Part shown: in pieces, positions 12,303 to 24,839 of the stretch | How the letters are laid out: each line of letters opens with the position of its first letter | How positions within the stretch are numbered: position 1 is the stretch's first letter | Origin: Nautilus pompilius | Lineage: Eukaryota; Mollusca; Cephalopoda; Nautilida; Nautilidae | Direction of reading: 5' to 3' | Length of the DNA: 64,000 nucleotides | Assembly (NCBI GenBank): GCA_018389105.1 | Contig: JACATO010001140.1 | Location: 248,001 to 312,000, forward strand | Position numbers and translations under genes: made by a program | The notes under the pieces: generated by a model | What the model saw: the letters and a program-made list of their open reading frames with translations, nothing else | Database searches by the model: none | Told to the model about the DNA's origin: nothing

Positions 12303-15266
12303 TTATAAACCAACACCCATACAAATAATTTATAAATTTAAAATGTCACAATCTAAAATCCAAAATTCAACTGAAAATGTCTAAAAACTAAAAACAGTAA
12401 AAGTTTTTTTGTTTGTTTTTTTTTTTAAAAAAATCAAATTAAACATTGTGCAGTCATTGGTGACATGAATAAAAGCCATTGCTTTGCCTGGTACAACATG
12501 CATTTTGGCAACTGTGTCTCCACAGATAAGTTGAACAAGATGCACATGGGTGTAGAAAGATTGGAAGGACTTCTGATCCAGTGCTTACTACCATCTGTTT
12601 CCACACCATACAAAATATTGCACTCAATGTTTAAATTATACTGGTTATTCTCAAGAATACTCTCGTGCATGATAACCATACCCCACAAAATGGAACAGCT
12701 GGATTAAGAAGAATGGACTGCAGTTGCTTTCTTGGGCTACATACAGCCTTGATATAAAAGATTAAGTACCTGTAAGATGATCTTGAGAGACAAGCCAAAA
12801 TCAATCAACCTCATAGCAGTAATTTTAAATAGTAGTTGCAAGCTTTAAGACGACCTGGTCATTATTGATCATTTATTCCATGCTCAAATATCTATAAGCT
12901 TTCTACATTGCAAAGTGCTACTAAAAAAACAAATTATTTTCAAAATAACTAATTTATATACATTACAGAATTAATGAGCAAAGACTAATGTTTAAATTAT
13001 TATGGCAAAAGTATGTAATTTCTATTTAAGTGAGATGTAGTTACAATACCAAAAAGAATAAAATCATTGACATGATCCAAGGGTTCAAAGGTGTAACATT
13101 ATGCCAAATCTATGAGCAATCATCTGAATGACTAAACCTCATTTTAATAAAGAAATATAATTTTAAATTAAATAATCAATCAATTATTCACAATACTTTG
13201 CATTGTACTTGTCATCTTGTCAATAAAGCATGTGTAGCAGGAGTTTTCTCACCGTGTATTGTCCTCAACCCTGCCTCATGTACTCCTTCAGCCTTTTAGC
13301 CATCTTCTATAGATTTTTCATGCAACTGTTTTCTTTAACCTCTTCATCTTCTCTCTAGCTTATCTACACTGTACTTTTTTGGTACTGTGATCTTTTGCAA
13401 TATCCCTTTCAGAAGGCATGGCTTCTGCACAAGCTCGCCCATCAGTCCAGAGAAACGCAAACCTAGCCATGTAACTGAAATAAGCACCAGAGTGATCTGG
13501 AAGCGTCCAGGGTTGCAGTGAGTTTAACACGTCATTGGAAACAACGAGAAAGACTAACCCTTCCACAGAGAAGGTCTACCAAACTTATTTCACAATACAG
13601 TTCTGCCACTCCTCATTACTTTGCTGCTTACTCCCAGTCAAAAACCTCAGTATTTGAGGTCTAGTTATAACTTCAAGTCAAAATCTTTTAGATAAAATGC
13701 AGTTGCCGTATTTTGATGTTATTCAGGTAAAACAAAGTTAGTTGTGATTTAATAAAGTCATCCGGAGACTTCTACACGACCTTTATCTGATAGAATCATC
13801 ACTGGGGCTGATGAGGTAGTAGGTGTTTCATATAAAAAAGCTGCCTTTTCAATAATATTAAGTATAATATTCTTAAAAGCATATAGTCTAGTTCTGAAAA
13901 GTTGCTTTTCAAAAATTTTATTTGATTTAGCACGTCTTAAAATGTGGAATTCACACCGCCAATATGCCTAACCCCTTTGAATTGTGCTACTGATCTAAAC
14001 ATTAGATAATACCATTACAAAATGATTAATAATGCTGGCAAACCATAGTCAAAGAAACTAAACAGTTACTCGCTGGAAAGAGTTACTCTGTGCCACAAGG
14101 GTCCAACATAGCTAATTTTAGTGTCATTACTAGAACTCTTCATTTTCAGTTGGGATGGGAAGAAAACCCACATGATCAGCTAGTATCCAAAGTGTTGATT
14201 GTTGGGCACCACCTGGTTAACTGCCCACTGGCCTTTTTGGCAGACTCAGTAAAGATCTTACATGTACCCCAACAATTAATATAGTTGATACGAGAAGAAT
14301 TATTCAATAAAAATAACCATCACAAATGAAACTTAACTGCTAACCCTTCCCATGTACGGCTACATCTATAGCACACAAGAATGGCTTATGGCTGCATGTA
14401 TTAGTAGCAAAAGGCAAAAATTAAGACTAAATTGTTGATCTGACTATTGTTTTTATTTTATTGTTGTTCTCTAACATATAATAATATATACAAATCAGAT
14501 TTGCCATAGAATTAATTGATGTTAGGAGAAAAATACTGCAGCTACACATAAAAACATGCATTTTAAAAATAGAAAGTTAAAATAATAAATTTTAATTCAT
14601 CAGTTCTTCAATTACTATCTTCTTTTACCGATAGAGAACCCATTTTCAATGTGACTTTGCATATATTGCAGAATTCATCCCCACAGTCCATCAGCTAAGT
14701 TCAAAATTGGTTTCATAAATATTACTACTAAACCAATCTAACTTAGAAAGATTACCAAAAATTGAAAGTTCAGTCTGACTACTTAAATTCGGAATCCTTG
14801 GGACCTGGGCCTTCCCAAATTTCAGAAATAGATAGGGGAAATTAAAAACAGTCTACCATCAGTGGAATATGTATTGTATTAATACAAACAACAACATTTG
14901 ACCTTAAATATTATCCTGAAGCACAAACATTCATTAACTTAGAAAAACCAGTAATGCGAGTTTCAGCTACGTCAGGATCATCATAAAAGTTTCTTGTTAT
15001 GAGCATCTAACATATAAATGCCATGTCTATTCTTAAATTTGTTTAACCAACTTTGTGGGTACAATTTTCTTGACTCAGTTTTATTTGTTCATGATACACT
15101 CTAGTTTGTTTCATAAGCACCGGACTAACCAGATAAGAGGACACACGGCCAGATACAACTTGGTGCACAATCCAAATTCCAGGTGCTTTTCAGAGTTTTG
15201 GAAATCAGAATTTCCAAACTTTAGAATTCTGAATTTAAGAAGTTAAAAACATCTCACCAACCTTAC
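12303..15266. other. AT-rich DNA, no gene recognised
   Basis: Short ORFs on both strands at 12434-12707, unrecognised. On the minus strand at about 12770-12820 a frame reads MRLIDFGLSLKIILQ next to a donor-like CAG|GTACTT. At 13230-13560 the minus strand reads fragments such as MAKRLKEYM, probably repeat debris. Confidence 0.3.
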
Positions 15267-15341
15267 CCCCCAATAGAACTAATTCTTTTAATAGATCTGT
15301 TTGAAAATAGTGCATCGCTGAAACTTTCATTTAAAGAATCT
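15267..15341 (-). CDS. candidate internal exon of the divergent gene
   Basis: Acceptor TGTTGTGACTCTTAG, donor ATTGGGGG|GTAAGG, 75 nt, phase 2 to phase 2, open in that frame: DSLNESFSDALFSNRSIKRI then SSIG. Composition is protein-like (Ser/Asn/Arg). Its phase joins without a break to the candidate exon at 9198-9296. Product unknown. Confidence 0.33.
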
Positions 15342-16039
15342 CTAAGAGTCACAACATTGTGTTGATTTTCTTAGAAAAATCCATCCTTGTCCAATATATT
15401 TTTTTTTTTAGAGTCAGACAAAATTTAATTTCAGTCATTTTAACTTGAGTAATTGCAAAGATAATTCCATGGAAGGGTCCAACCAGAGATTTGCCAAGTT
15501 TGTGCATCAAGTTTCATGCTACCAGGTAAAAAACCTGCCAGACACCGATAAACGTGTTTACCCATTAAGTCTTCACAATCCACTTATTACAATTTCTAAG
15601 AGGTATGAGAAGAGCACATGACTCCCCACCCAATCCAACACTAACTTTTTTTTTTGGATGAATGTGAACTCTTAATCCTGATCTTATTTCTAACTAGCTT
15701 CTGAATAAAGTATCTTAGATGCGTACTAATAGTCTTTTTATTGATTTATCTTATGACATGGGGATAATAAATCGGAGTATTATTAGAAGTTTGATAACGT
15801 TTAAAGTCTGTATTTTCATTAGTTGTGATGTCATGATCAACGTCTGATGGAGAAATGTCAAGTATCTTGCAGGTTTGTTTACTTACATACTATCACTATT
15901 GAATACTTTTATTTCAGATTCTGATTATAATTAAAGGCATTGTGCAACCCACAGTAAAGTTCCTGAAGATAGCATCAAACTTGCAATCATAAAGTTAATG
16001 ATGTAAATGTATGGGAAATCAAAGAAAATTTAGCTATTT

Positions 16040-18110
16040 ATCCTTAAAGATCAATTTGTTCTAGGTACCATGAATCGTCTGAAAAATGCACCAAGTGCAG
16101 GAAGACTTTGGGCCATCAAGAATATATAGAGAGAGAAATAAGAAATGTCAGCGAAGGAAAAAATTAAGAATTTCCCAAGCAACACCAAGAATATTTTTGC
16201 AATGAGCGTAAGAAAACTGCAACAGAAACCAGTAAGCAACCATCAGCTCTTGATTCAAATGCAACTTTTACATCCACACCAAATGCCAACAACAGCTTGC
16301 TGTAAGCTCCATTTTCCACAAAAGCATTTGGTCGAGAAAGTAGTCAACTCTGCCAAGAAGTCCAAATAAAAAAAGTAAAGGTTATAAAGAATCAACAAGA
16401 ACTTACCTCTAATGAAACAAAGCAGTCTTGCCTACAGGATGCACTCAAAGTCCAACTCCTTCCAGTAGTGGGCAAAAAAGCACAAATTTCTTACTGATTA
16501 TCTAAGATCTGAGGGCAAGTGCTAACCATACCTGGTTGAAAAGATCAAATCTATGTGGGAAAAGGAAAAGATGGAAACAAATAATATCAGGCTAAACATT
16601 TACTTTGAACAGTAAAAAAACAATGGTAATACTAAATGAGGTGAATGTAATATCAAAGGGAGTTAGCTTTCAAAAAAAAAAAAATTTCAGAGAGTATCAA
16701 ATTTTCTACCTTGTATCACTATCAAGCAGACTAAAGAACTGTAATACCAAGACCAAATTCCAGTCCTGCTTACATAAAAAATGCAAAAACCGGATCTTTT
16801 TGCAATGGAATAAGAAAATGAATTCCTGCTGCTATTTACTTTCCTAGAAGTCAAATACAAGCTAAAGCTTTGTTTGTGTAATTAGAGTGACAAGCAATGT
16901 GCAGAAGGAAATTGTAATAAGTGCCCAATAATCGTTATGTTAGCCATATAATGAGCAGAAAGTGTTGATTTTTTGCAGTGGAGAAAAAAAGAAAGCAAAG
17001 GTAATCAGAAAAAATATGCCAGAGCTAATTTGGCAATGAAGCAGTTGAGTATTTTCGGAATCAGACTGACAATGTGAAATGGCATTTGTACATAGCCAAA
17101 AATCAACACCAGATGTTTAAAAAAGCTAGAGAGACACCGTGTCACGAGGAGATTGTACATGTTGACTTTAGTGAAAACTATAACAACAAACAGAATGCTA
17201 TCCAAAGTGCTTACTTCAGATACAAAAAAATTCTTCCTGTATACCATTTCTATTTACTCAACAGTAAGATTAAAGAAATGTGTAATGATAACTTCAACAA
17301 AAGATCATTTCCATGAAGTAATGTTCTGTTTGATCAGCTTTATGTTGGATATTTTGAAGGTTGATAATCACTTTCTTTAGTCCAGGATTTTCTGGTGTAA
17401 TGATTGTGCAGCCAATTTTAAAGCAATTTTGTTTCTCTTAACTTAGTACATCTTACTGAAACAATAAAACAATAAAGCTTACATGGAAATACTTTAAAAG
17501 TCACCACAAAAAAGATGCTGTGGATGGCACTGGAAGTTATGCCAAGAAGAACATTTTTACTCACATTAGAGCACACAGTGATTTTGAAAGATGCAAAGAA
17601 CTTTGCAACCTATGCAAATTCTGTAGTGGAAAGAGTTAATGTTGTGTGTCAGCCAGGATGACTTGCAATATCCTATTAGCAAGAGTGATCCCTTAAAAGA
17701 AACCTTGAGAGTGTACCAAGAGATATTTCAAGGCCTATCATTACATTTAATTTCAATGTTGTCAGTGGCACAAAGCAGGCATCGTGCACTAGTGTAAATT
17801 ACACAAATACAAAAAGACATACATCCTAAACCAGCTACTTTTGCAAAGGTAGATAGACAGGATGTGTCAGATATCCAAAATGTGCCAAATACATCAAATA
17901 GTGTCACAGTCGATCAGTGGCATGCAGTGCATTATCCGAAGTATGAATACTGGTTTGTTGGGCTAGCTACCAAAATTGAAAAGAATGTAGCTATGCTTGA
18001 ATTCTTGCAATAGTTATCTCAGAATGCTAACCACTTTGGAAGCAAAGAAGAAATTGAAACTGTACATAAGCATCCTTTTCTATAAACTAACAACAGAGCC
18101 TATTCCAGTT
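16040..18110 (+). pseudogene. decayed ORF of a transposase-like invertebrate family
   Basis: Scattered pieces in all three plus frames share one protein layout. They are MSAKEKIKNFPSNTKNIFAM (basic N-terminus, from 16145), EIVHVDFSENYNNKQNAIQS (17150-17210), then KKDAVDGTGSYAKKNIF (about 17510) and VDQWHAVHYPKYEYWFVG (about 17900). The VDFSENY and HGK-xxDGxGG-like motifs recall a repeated protein family found widely in invertebrate genomes, probably a DDE-type transposase. I do not have a secure family name. Many stops; inactive. Confidence 0.5.
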
Positions 18111-19009
18111 TCTTATACTAGAAGTGGCATTTAAATCGAGCGACATTAATTACAGCAGTATATGTTCAAAGTTCAGCAATGAATTTTAAATGATATAGCA
18201 TTGACATATCAACCATTTTTACCATTAGTTGTTAACCACAAAACCATATAATAATATGCAATTAGAAATATTTCTCAGCAGTGTCAGAAACTTATCCTTT
18301 CCATCTGATACCAACATGTTTTTAATATTGTTGCTAAGCAAAACACAAGCTGAACTATTTATAACTGATAAACATTAGTGCAATACTCTTCCAGTCATAG
18401 TACTACTCCTGTCTACCTGTAGTCCAAATTTTTTATTAATACCTAATGAATTCCATCCAACATCAAAACAAGCATTTTCAAACAGACCTTAACTTTAAGC
18501 ATCAGACTTCTAAAAACTAGGCATTTGTAACGTATATATCATCTTCCAATTCCATGTACAAAAAAACCTTGTTAATGCAATATCACTTAATACAAAATTC
18601 TCAATATTACAAAGCATTTCCTGAGCATCAGCAGAGGGTACCAATAAAAAAAAAAAATTGGTTTATTACATTACTATGTAATTCAAAGCTAAAGCTACTA
18701 TTTTCAAACAAATAGTTCTCACATTCTCCTTAGATCAGTTAATATAAAGGCAATGACATCACATCTAGCTGTCAAAAAGCAAGTGACCAGCATGAACTGT
18801 CCACATCTGTACCACATGTAGGCCTTTAGCATCAGCAGCAATGGCAAGCTAGTGAAGAGTCAATAGTATCAAAAATCACCTAAAAATCATTGAAGATGTA
18901 TACAAATGAAATTTTACAGACAGAAATTGCTGAAAATATAAGTCTATTGTCAACTCTTTTTTGAAAAAAAAAATGGAGAAAATAGAACAATTGTGAAATG
19001 CAGGTGGTA

Positions 19010-20130
19010 TTGCAATGAAACAATCAAAGTGAAAGTTATTTGAATGGTTTATCTACATGCACTCAGTAAATTACTGTCTGGGTAGATAATAAAATGGCAA
19101 ATTATTTACCAATGCAACTTTAATATGGCCAAGAGAGGCAATATTGTGGTTGGGGAGGAGCTGCCATTATTTTGGACATGCAAAAGAATGGTTGGAGTCA
19201 GTGCAACCAATTCTAGCTAAGTATGAAGAAAAAGACATTTAACAAGACAAGACTGTTTCTAACATTTGCTGAGAGACAGAATTATTACTAGCAAGACTTG
19301 TCATGGTGAGATATGCAATAGGGCGCACCATCTAGCTGTACTTCAGTGCTGCAACTAAGATAACAATTACAAGCAGCCAAATACTAAGTACTCAAAACAT
19401 TAGAGCTTGGGTCACTTTCCACACACATCAGGAAAATAAGACAGCACAAATAACACTAGATATCTAGAGACTGGCTTTAGGAGCTAGATAGAAGAATGGA
19501 AGTCTAAAAAAGAAACATATTGATGCTGTTGGGTATATGTGCAATTCACTCAGCTGAAGGCTTGGAACTGGATGATACTCACCTGTTTTTGCCTACAAAT
19601 ATAACCAATGTAATTCAATCCCTTGACCAGATCATTATCCACAACCTAAAGCAGCATTATAGGAAGAGGCTGGTGCAATATTTAATGCAACAACAAGACC
19701 TTACTGAGTCCACCATCTGAATGGAATGTTTTGAATATTCTGCTATGTTTTGACTGCACGAGGTGGCATTCTGGACAGTTCCATCACCAACTGTTTTGCC
19801 AAGGCAGATTTTAGTGTATGTTCAGTTAATAAATGCCTAGAAGAAAGCATCATAGTATTGAAGGCTGGGAGGTGATTTATTAGTTAGGCTTTCACAGATG
19901 CTTTGAAGAGTATGCTCATGCAAACAATGCTGTTGCCACTATTTCTATGCCCATGGGAATGGTCCCAACAGATGAAAGTGATGAAGGTGATAGTGCTAAA
20001 CCCAATTACAAATTTCCAAGACAAAAGAATTCACAGGATGAACTGAAAGATAATGGAAATGCTATTATGTGCAATGCTATCAGATCTGATATACTAAACA
20101 AGTTAGCAAAAGCACAGATTTGGTAGAAAT
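19010..20130 (+). pseudogene. pogo/Tigger-type (CENP-B-like) transposase relic
   Basis: At 19466-19720 it reads LDRRMEV, then ILMLLGICAIHSAEGLELDD, LFLPTNITNVIQSLDQIIIH and NLKQHYRKRLVQYLM. This is the DDE_1 block in which the usual DNCPAH has become GICAIH, so the second catalytic Asp is lost. Further C-terminal pieces (EYAHANNAVAT, about 19900-19950) follow. Upstream remains (LFEWFIYMHSVNYCLG, about 19035) fit the Tc5-type helix-turn-helix. Internal deletions and stops throughout. Confidence 0.7.
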
Positions 20131-20229
20131 CTGTACGTAAATCAATAATTAAGCTATTCAAAGATGGATATTTTTTTTTTCAAACAGACATAGAAACTGT
20201 TAATATGGTGTTTGAAGTTGTTCGTTTAA

Positions 20230-23200
20230 TTTAATCATTTTAACCTCATTACAAATAGCAATTTTTTTGAGTCCATTCAGTTTCATACTAACATAAGTAC
20301 TCACTTGAGTAATAATAACAGCTAGATTATATCTCAGAGAAAATAATTAAGGAAAGTAGGCTACAACAAAAACCTATTTTAGTACCTGTAAGTCAGGTAA
20401 TAGCCTAGTTTAATGTCTACCACCCATACATGACAGAGATAAAGCCACTCCCTTCATTGTTATATTATCAATATCACTCCCATTCAACAAGATCAGTACA
20501 AGGAAACAGAATATAAAAAAACCATATGTAATCACCTGTGATGTATTCTCTCATCGCCCTAGATTCTATTAAAGACAATGCTACTTGAAATAAAACAATG
20601 GCACCGACAAAAAATAAATATTATAAAGATAGAAGGAACTCGTGGTGCACCAAATAGTTATTCAGCAAGATTAATTATTAAATTTAAATACTGTTTGGTT
20701 TTGGCAGAAATATAAAAAAAGCAATACATGGCTACACTTGGTATTTGAGTGCTAGCATAGCAGCCTTGCTAAGAGATTTTACTTGCAAGTTACCAGTCTT
20801 AAATCCAAAGTGTCGTCAGTGGCTGCTCTAGTGTCAAACTGCTATTGTACTTATTTTGCTACACTAATGAGAACAAACTAGCTGACAGGGTCAACCCCAA
20901 CAAAGGTGGTGAGTTGAACAAACATGATGCAAGAAGCTTTTATTTAACTTTCCTTCAGTTCATCCCCCACCCTCCTCTAGTGCCAGATCAAATAGTTCAT
21001 CATGCTATCAGGAGAGCATGTAAATCTTCATCCAAATTAGAAAGGCAAGAAACATTTTTTCCCTGTAACGAGCTAGCATCTTTTAACTATATCTCCCACC
21101 TACAACTTTGATACAATGAATAAGAATTTTGCCACCTAACACAGACAAGCTCATTTTTTTTTCTTCTTTAAGATTAGAGTTCTATGTTCATTAAATTATA
21201 TAAACAATTGCTGTCATTCACATCCCCTAATATCCTGAATATGTATCTGGTATGTATGTATAGATATATTGCCTAATATGTGTGTAGACACTTGTATTAT
21301 TAAGTATACACTTATTCAGTTTTGTCAGCTTCAATATTCTATTAATTAAAAAACAAAATATATATATATATATAGTTTTTAAATCCTGGATTTTTTGACT
21401 TTTAGTAGAAAAATGCTTTTTTTAAAAATTTGGTTGATAAAAGACTTTTGTTACTTTGCTTGTATGTGCATGGGGAGAAGTACTCAAATATTAGGTAATG
21501 TTTCTAGGGAATCAGTGTTTATTTAGCTTGGCAAGCAATTTTCCAAGAAATCTGGATGCAACACCCATATTAAACAACTGGATAGCTTCCATGTACATTG
21601 CATAAGACTTACTTATCAAGTGGCAAGATAAGATGCCAAATGCCAAGGTGCACCTACATGAAGATATGACTAGCATTGAAGCTATAATCACAAAGATAAT
21701 TCAGATAAGTCAGCCATGTGATCAGTATATCTGAAAATGATTGCTACAAGACAGCAGAACATGGATAGCATCCAAGACTTAGAAAATAGTAAAGCAAAGA
21801 CAATCTCAAATTTCAAGAAATGTAACTGTTTGAAACTTGGAGGAGACTGACAAAAAGATTGCAATAGAGAAAACTGACTTACAGTTGGAATAAACATTTT
21901 CAAATTTGAGTAGATATGTAGAGTTGAAAGAAATTTGGATTACAAAATCTAAACCAGTATACACCATTTGTATATTCCAACAAGTGTGGAAACAGCTTGA
22001 TGGCTAGCCACAACACCACAATCTTATTATTGTTATGTCATTGAGTTCAGAATGGTATTTACCACAAGAAGGTACAGTGTTAGACTCTCCTTCAAAGAAC
22101 TTCTCCCCAAACTACTAGAAAATCATTCAAACTGCTTTTTGGTGCTAAGAGAAAGAAAGCATCTGGCCAAACTAACCTGAGAAGAGAAAGAAGACTACTG
22201 CGATAGAATGAAAGAGAGTAAATATTAATAAAACAGAAATAAAAAAGTTACTGAAGATGATTTGTTGCATCCTCAGTTACTAGATTTAGCAGCAAAGAGT
22301 GCCAGTGCTTTAGATCAGGAATGACAAGCTAAAGGATCTGCACGATAACCTTAAAACAAACAGTAAAGGAAAATCCTTCAGAAAGTAACAACAAAGTACT
22401 GTGAAAAGCAAAAAGTAGAATTGTTCAAAAGTAAACTTTAAGCTATCAGGATGAGAAGGATATTAAACTTTGGAGGTTAACAAAATAATTTTAAAAAGAA
22501 CATAATGGGGGACAATTACTTTTCAAGATTAAATTGCTTTAGTCAGAGCTATGCAGCAAATATCCTCACTAAGTCTTATCAGGCACAAATTAACAGTCAT
22601 TAACAAAAAGGAGAAAGGTTGCCAGACAAGAATTAAGGAGTCAACACCAACAAAACACAAAAAACAGGAAAGCCAACAGATGCCATGACAGAACCAGTAA
22701 AACTTGGAGAATTACAGAGAGTATTCAAATAGTTTTAAAATCTCCAAAACTGCATACTGAAAACCAGAGTACCATCAACCAGGCCAGGTTTAGAGGTCAA
22801 GCAATGGAGGACAAATTTAAGATGCTTTCCAAAAACATATCCTAGTTACACAGATTATTAAAAGCTTTCTGTCAAAGAACAGAAGACTGTCCATAGAAAA
22901 GGCAAATCAAGAAACATGTTTAAGAAGCAGGAGCAATTCCTCCACAATTAAAAAGTCAAAGTAAACAAAAGACATACACAGTAAGAGAATTCCTTCATAA
23001 TGCATACCATCTTCATATTAATAACACCATGATTTCTAAAATCTCATGCTATGGTGCAGAAAGAGATAATCAATAGTAGAAACATACAGAATGTTTGTGA
23101 CAGATTGTAGACTGGTGCATTAAATCAACAAGAAAGAAAGTAGCCACAATGTTCACCTTATTAACCAAAATAAAACAAAGCAATACTCAAAGTTTGATAA

Positions 23201-24335
23201 GCCAACTTACCTAAGGAGAACATTACAATTCAAAGCCTGCACAAGCAACCTGGCAGGTACAAAATGGGGTATATACGAATTTTTAAAGAAAGCAAGTGTA
23301 TGTAGGAGCAGCCAAATCAACCAACAGTTAGACAGAATCAAGCACTAAAGGTCATGAAAACTACACCCATCAAAACAACAATAAACATCCAACAAGAGCC
23401 TTTGAAAAAGAGAGGAAACATTAAAAAGGAAGTATGCAGGGTTACCTGAGAACAGCGCCATCTTATTTCCCACTGATAAAAGATAAGCAAAAAATTTTAA
23501 TCAACAACACAGTAAGAGAAATACCTTTAGGATCTATTAACCTGTGTCTATACAGATGGTTTAACAAATAATCTAGTTAGATATAGAGCAGGCATATACA
23601 TCAGATATCAAGATGGAGACACAAGTAGTAGTTTGTATAAAGATTAACCTTTTAAGTAGCAAACATCCTTTAAAGTCTTTAACACTGGTCACATGAGTCT
23701 GACCCATTGGGTTTTTGTGAAACTGCGAACAGGTGAGATTTGTTGGAATTACACAATTAGATGAAGAAAATATTTTCCTAAATTTTGATTGGTTCCTGAA
23801 ACAGCCAAATCCAATTAGTTTTCTTCACTGCACCATCACCAAGGCTAAATAATTCTCCCTCTCAGTCCAGCTCTATGTTCATGAATCAAGAAGAAAATAA
23901 AACGTTATACAATGGCCATTTCATGTAATTGCCATAGAGCTAAATGCTATAATTGTTTGGAATGCAGTAAATGTGCCTGTAGGTACCAACTGATCAGAAG
24001 GCAACAGTCGAGACATGGTCAATCCGAACCGATTTAGAGAAATTAACGATGGCGAAAAGACTGAATGGCAATGTAAAAAAAAAAATGCACAAAGCACCCC
24101 TCTGAGGAATCAGCGCAAACAATGCCAACTGTATCAGATATTCGACAATTTTGCGAATAGCAACCAACATTGGATGCGGAATTCCCAACAAAGAAGCAAG
24201 AGAGACCATATCAACGATGGATTTGGAAGAATCAATCAGCCGAATGATCCATTAGGCAAACATTGTGTTTGATAGAATTTAAGAGATGATACATCCTGGA
24301 AATCCTGATTCATTGAAAAAAGAAGCATGGGTGTG
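20230..24335. other. intergenic or intronic DNA, unresolved repeat debris
   Basis: From about 21500 to 23700 the plus strand is notably purine-rich, unlike its flanks, suggesting old repeat sequence. A plus ORF at 20845-21111 (88 codons) has no recognisable motif. (TA)n at about 21358-21374. Strong minus-strand splice-like sites occur at about 22175 and 23214-23239 without clear coding content. Confidence 0.3.
23446..23472 (-). CDS. candidate micro-exon of the divergent gene
   Basis: A 27-nt segment between a strong acceptor (TTGCTTATCTTTTATCAG) and donor CTCAG|GTAACC. In phase 1 to phase 1 it would read GNKMALFS. Too short to judge by coding content. Confidence 0.18.
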
Positions 24336-24360
24336 TAATAACCAATCGGAGATTGCTTCC

Positions 24361-24720
24361 AACGACAAACTGTTGATGAACCTGAAGACATTGATGTGAA
24401 TCCTGATAGAGCTGATATTGAGGAATGGAGTTGCTTTCAAAGTATTGCATGTTCGGAAGACTATGGACCAGGTTGAGCTTATCAGCCACCCTGTGGTAAA
24501 GGATACAGTAAGAAATACATTGAAAATTTCAAAGCCAATGTTGAGATGTTCTTGGGTGGGGTTCGAGACAAGAAACTGAAAATAGGCCCTGGTAGAATGC
24601 GAGAGAAACTACTGAAAATGTATCCATATCACCTAGATATTCCTTCAGAAACTGAAATTATAACAGCAATTCAAATGCTTTTCAGTAAACAAAAGAAACG
24701 ACAGGCAGTGACATTATAAT
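24361..24720 (+). pseudogene. decayed protein-coding repeat, unidentified
   Basis: One frame reads RQTVDEPEDIDVNPDRAD, IEEWSCFQSIACSEDYGP, then a single TGA (about 24473). It continues as AYQPPCGKGYSKKYIENFKA, NVEMFLGGVRDKKLKIGPGR and YPYHLDIPSETEIITAIQML up to a stop at about 24718. Only one in-frame stop over about 115 codons, with clearly coding composition. I do not recognise the family; a transposon accessory ORF or a retrocopy is possible. The following 150 bp (KAKFKKTDELPVIIRR) may continue it. Confidence 0.5.
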
Positions 24721-24839
24721 CAAGCACAAGGGGATTAAAAGAGCCTTACACATCCACTGCTGCTCACCAGTCTTTTGAGGAAGAAAACTATCCTTCAAAA
24801 AGCCAAATTCAAGAAAACAGATGAACTACCGGTCATTAT

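Noticed and set aside
16393-16420. Perfect splice donor GAG|GTAAGT on the minus strand
   Set aside because: The 25-nt piece behind it lies within the transposase-like relic and meets an in-frame stop upstream; no coding support.
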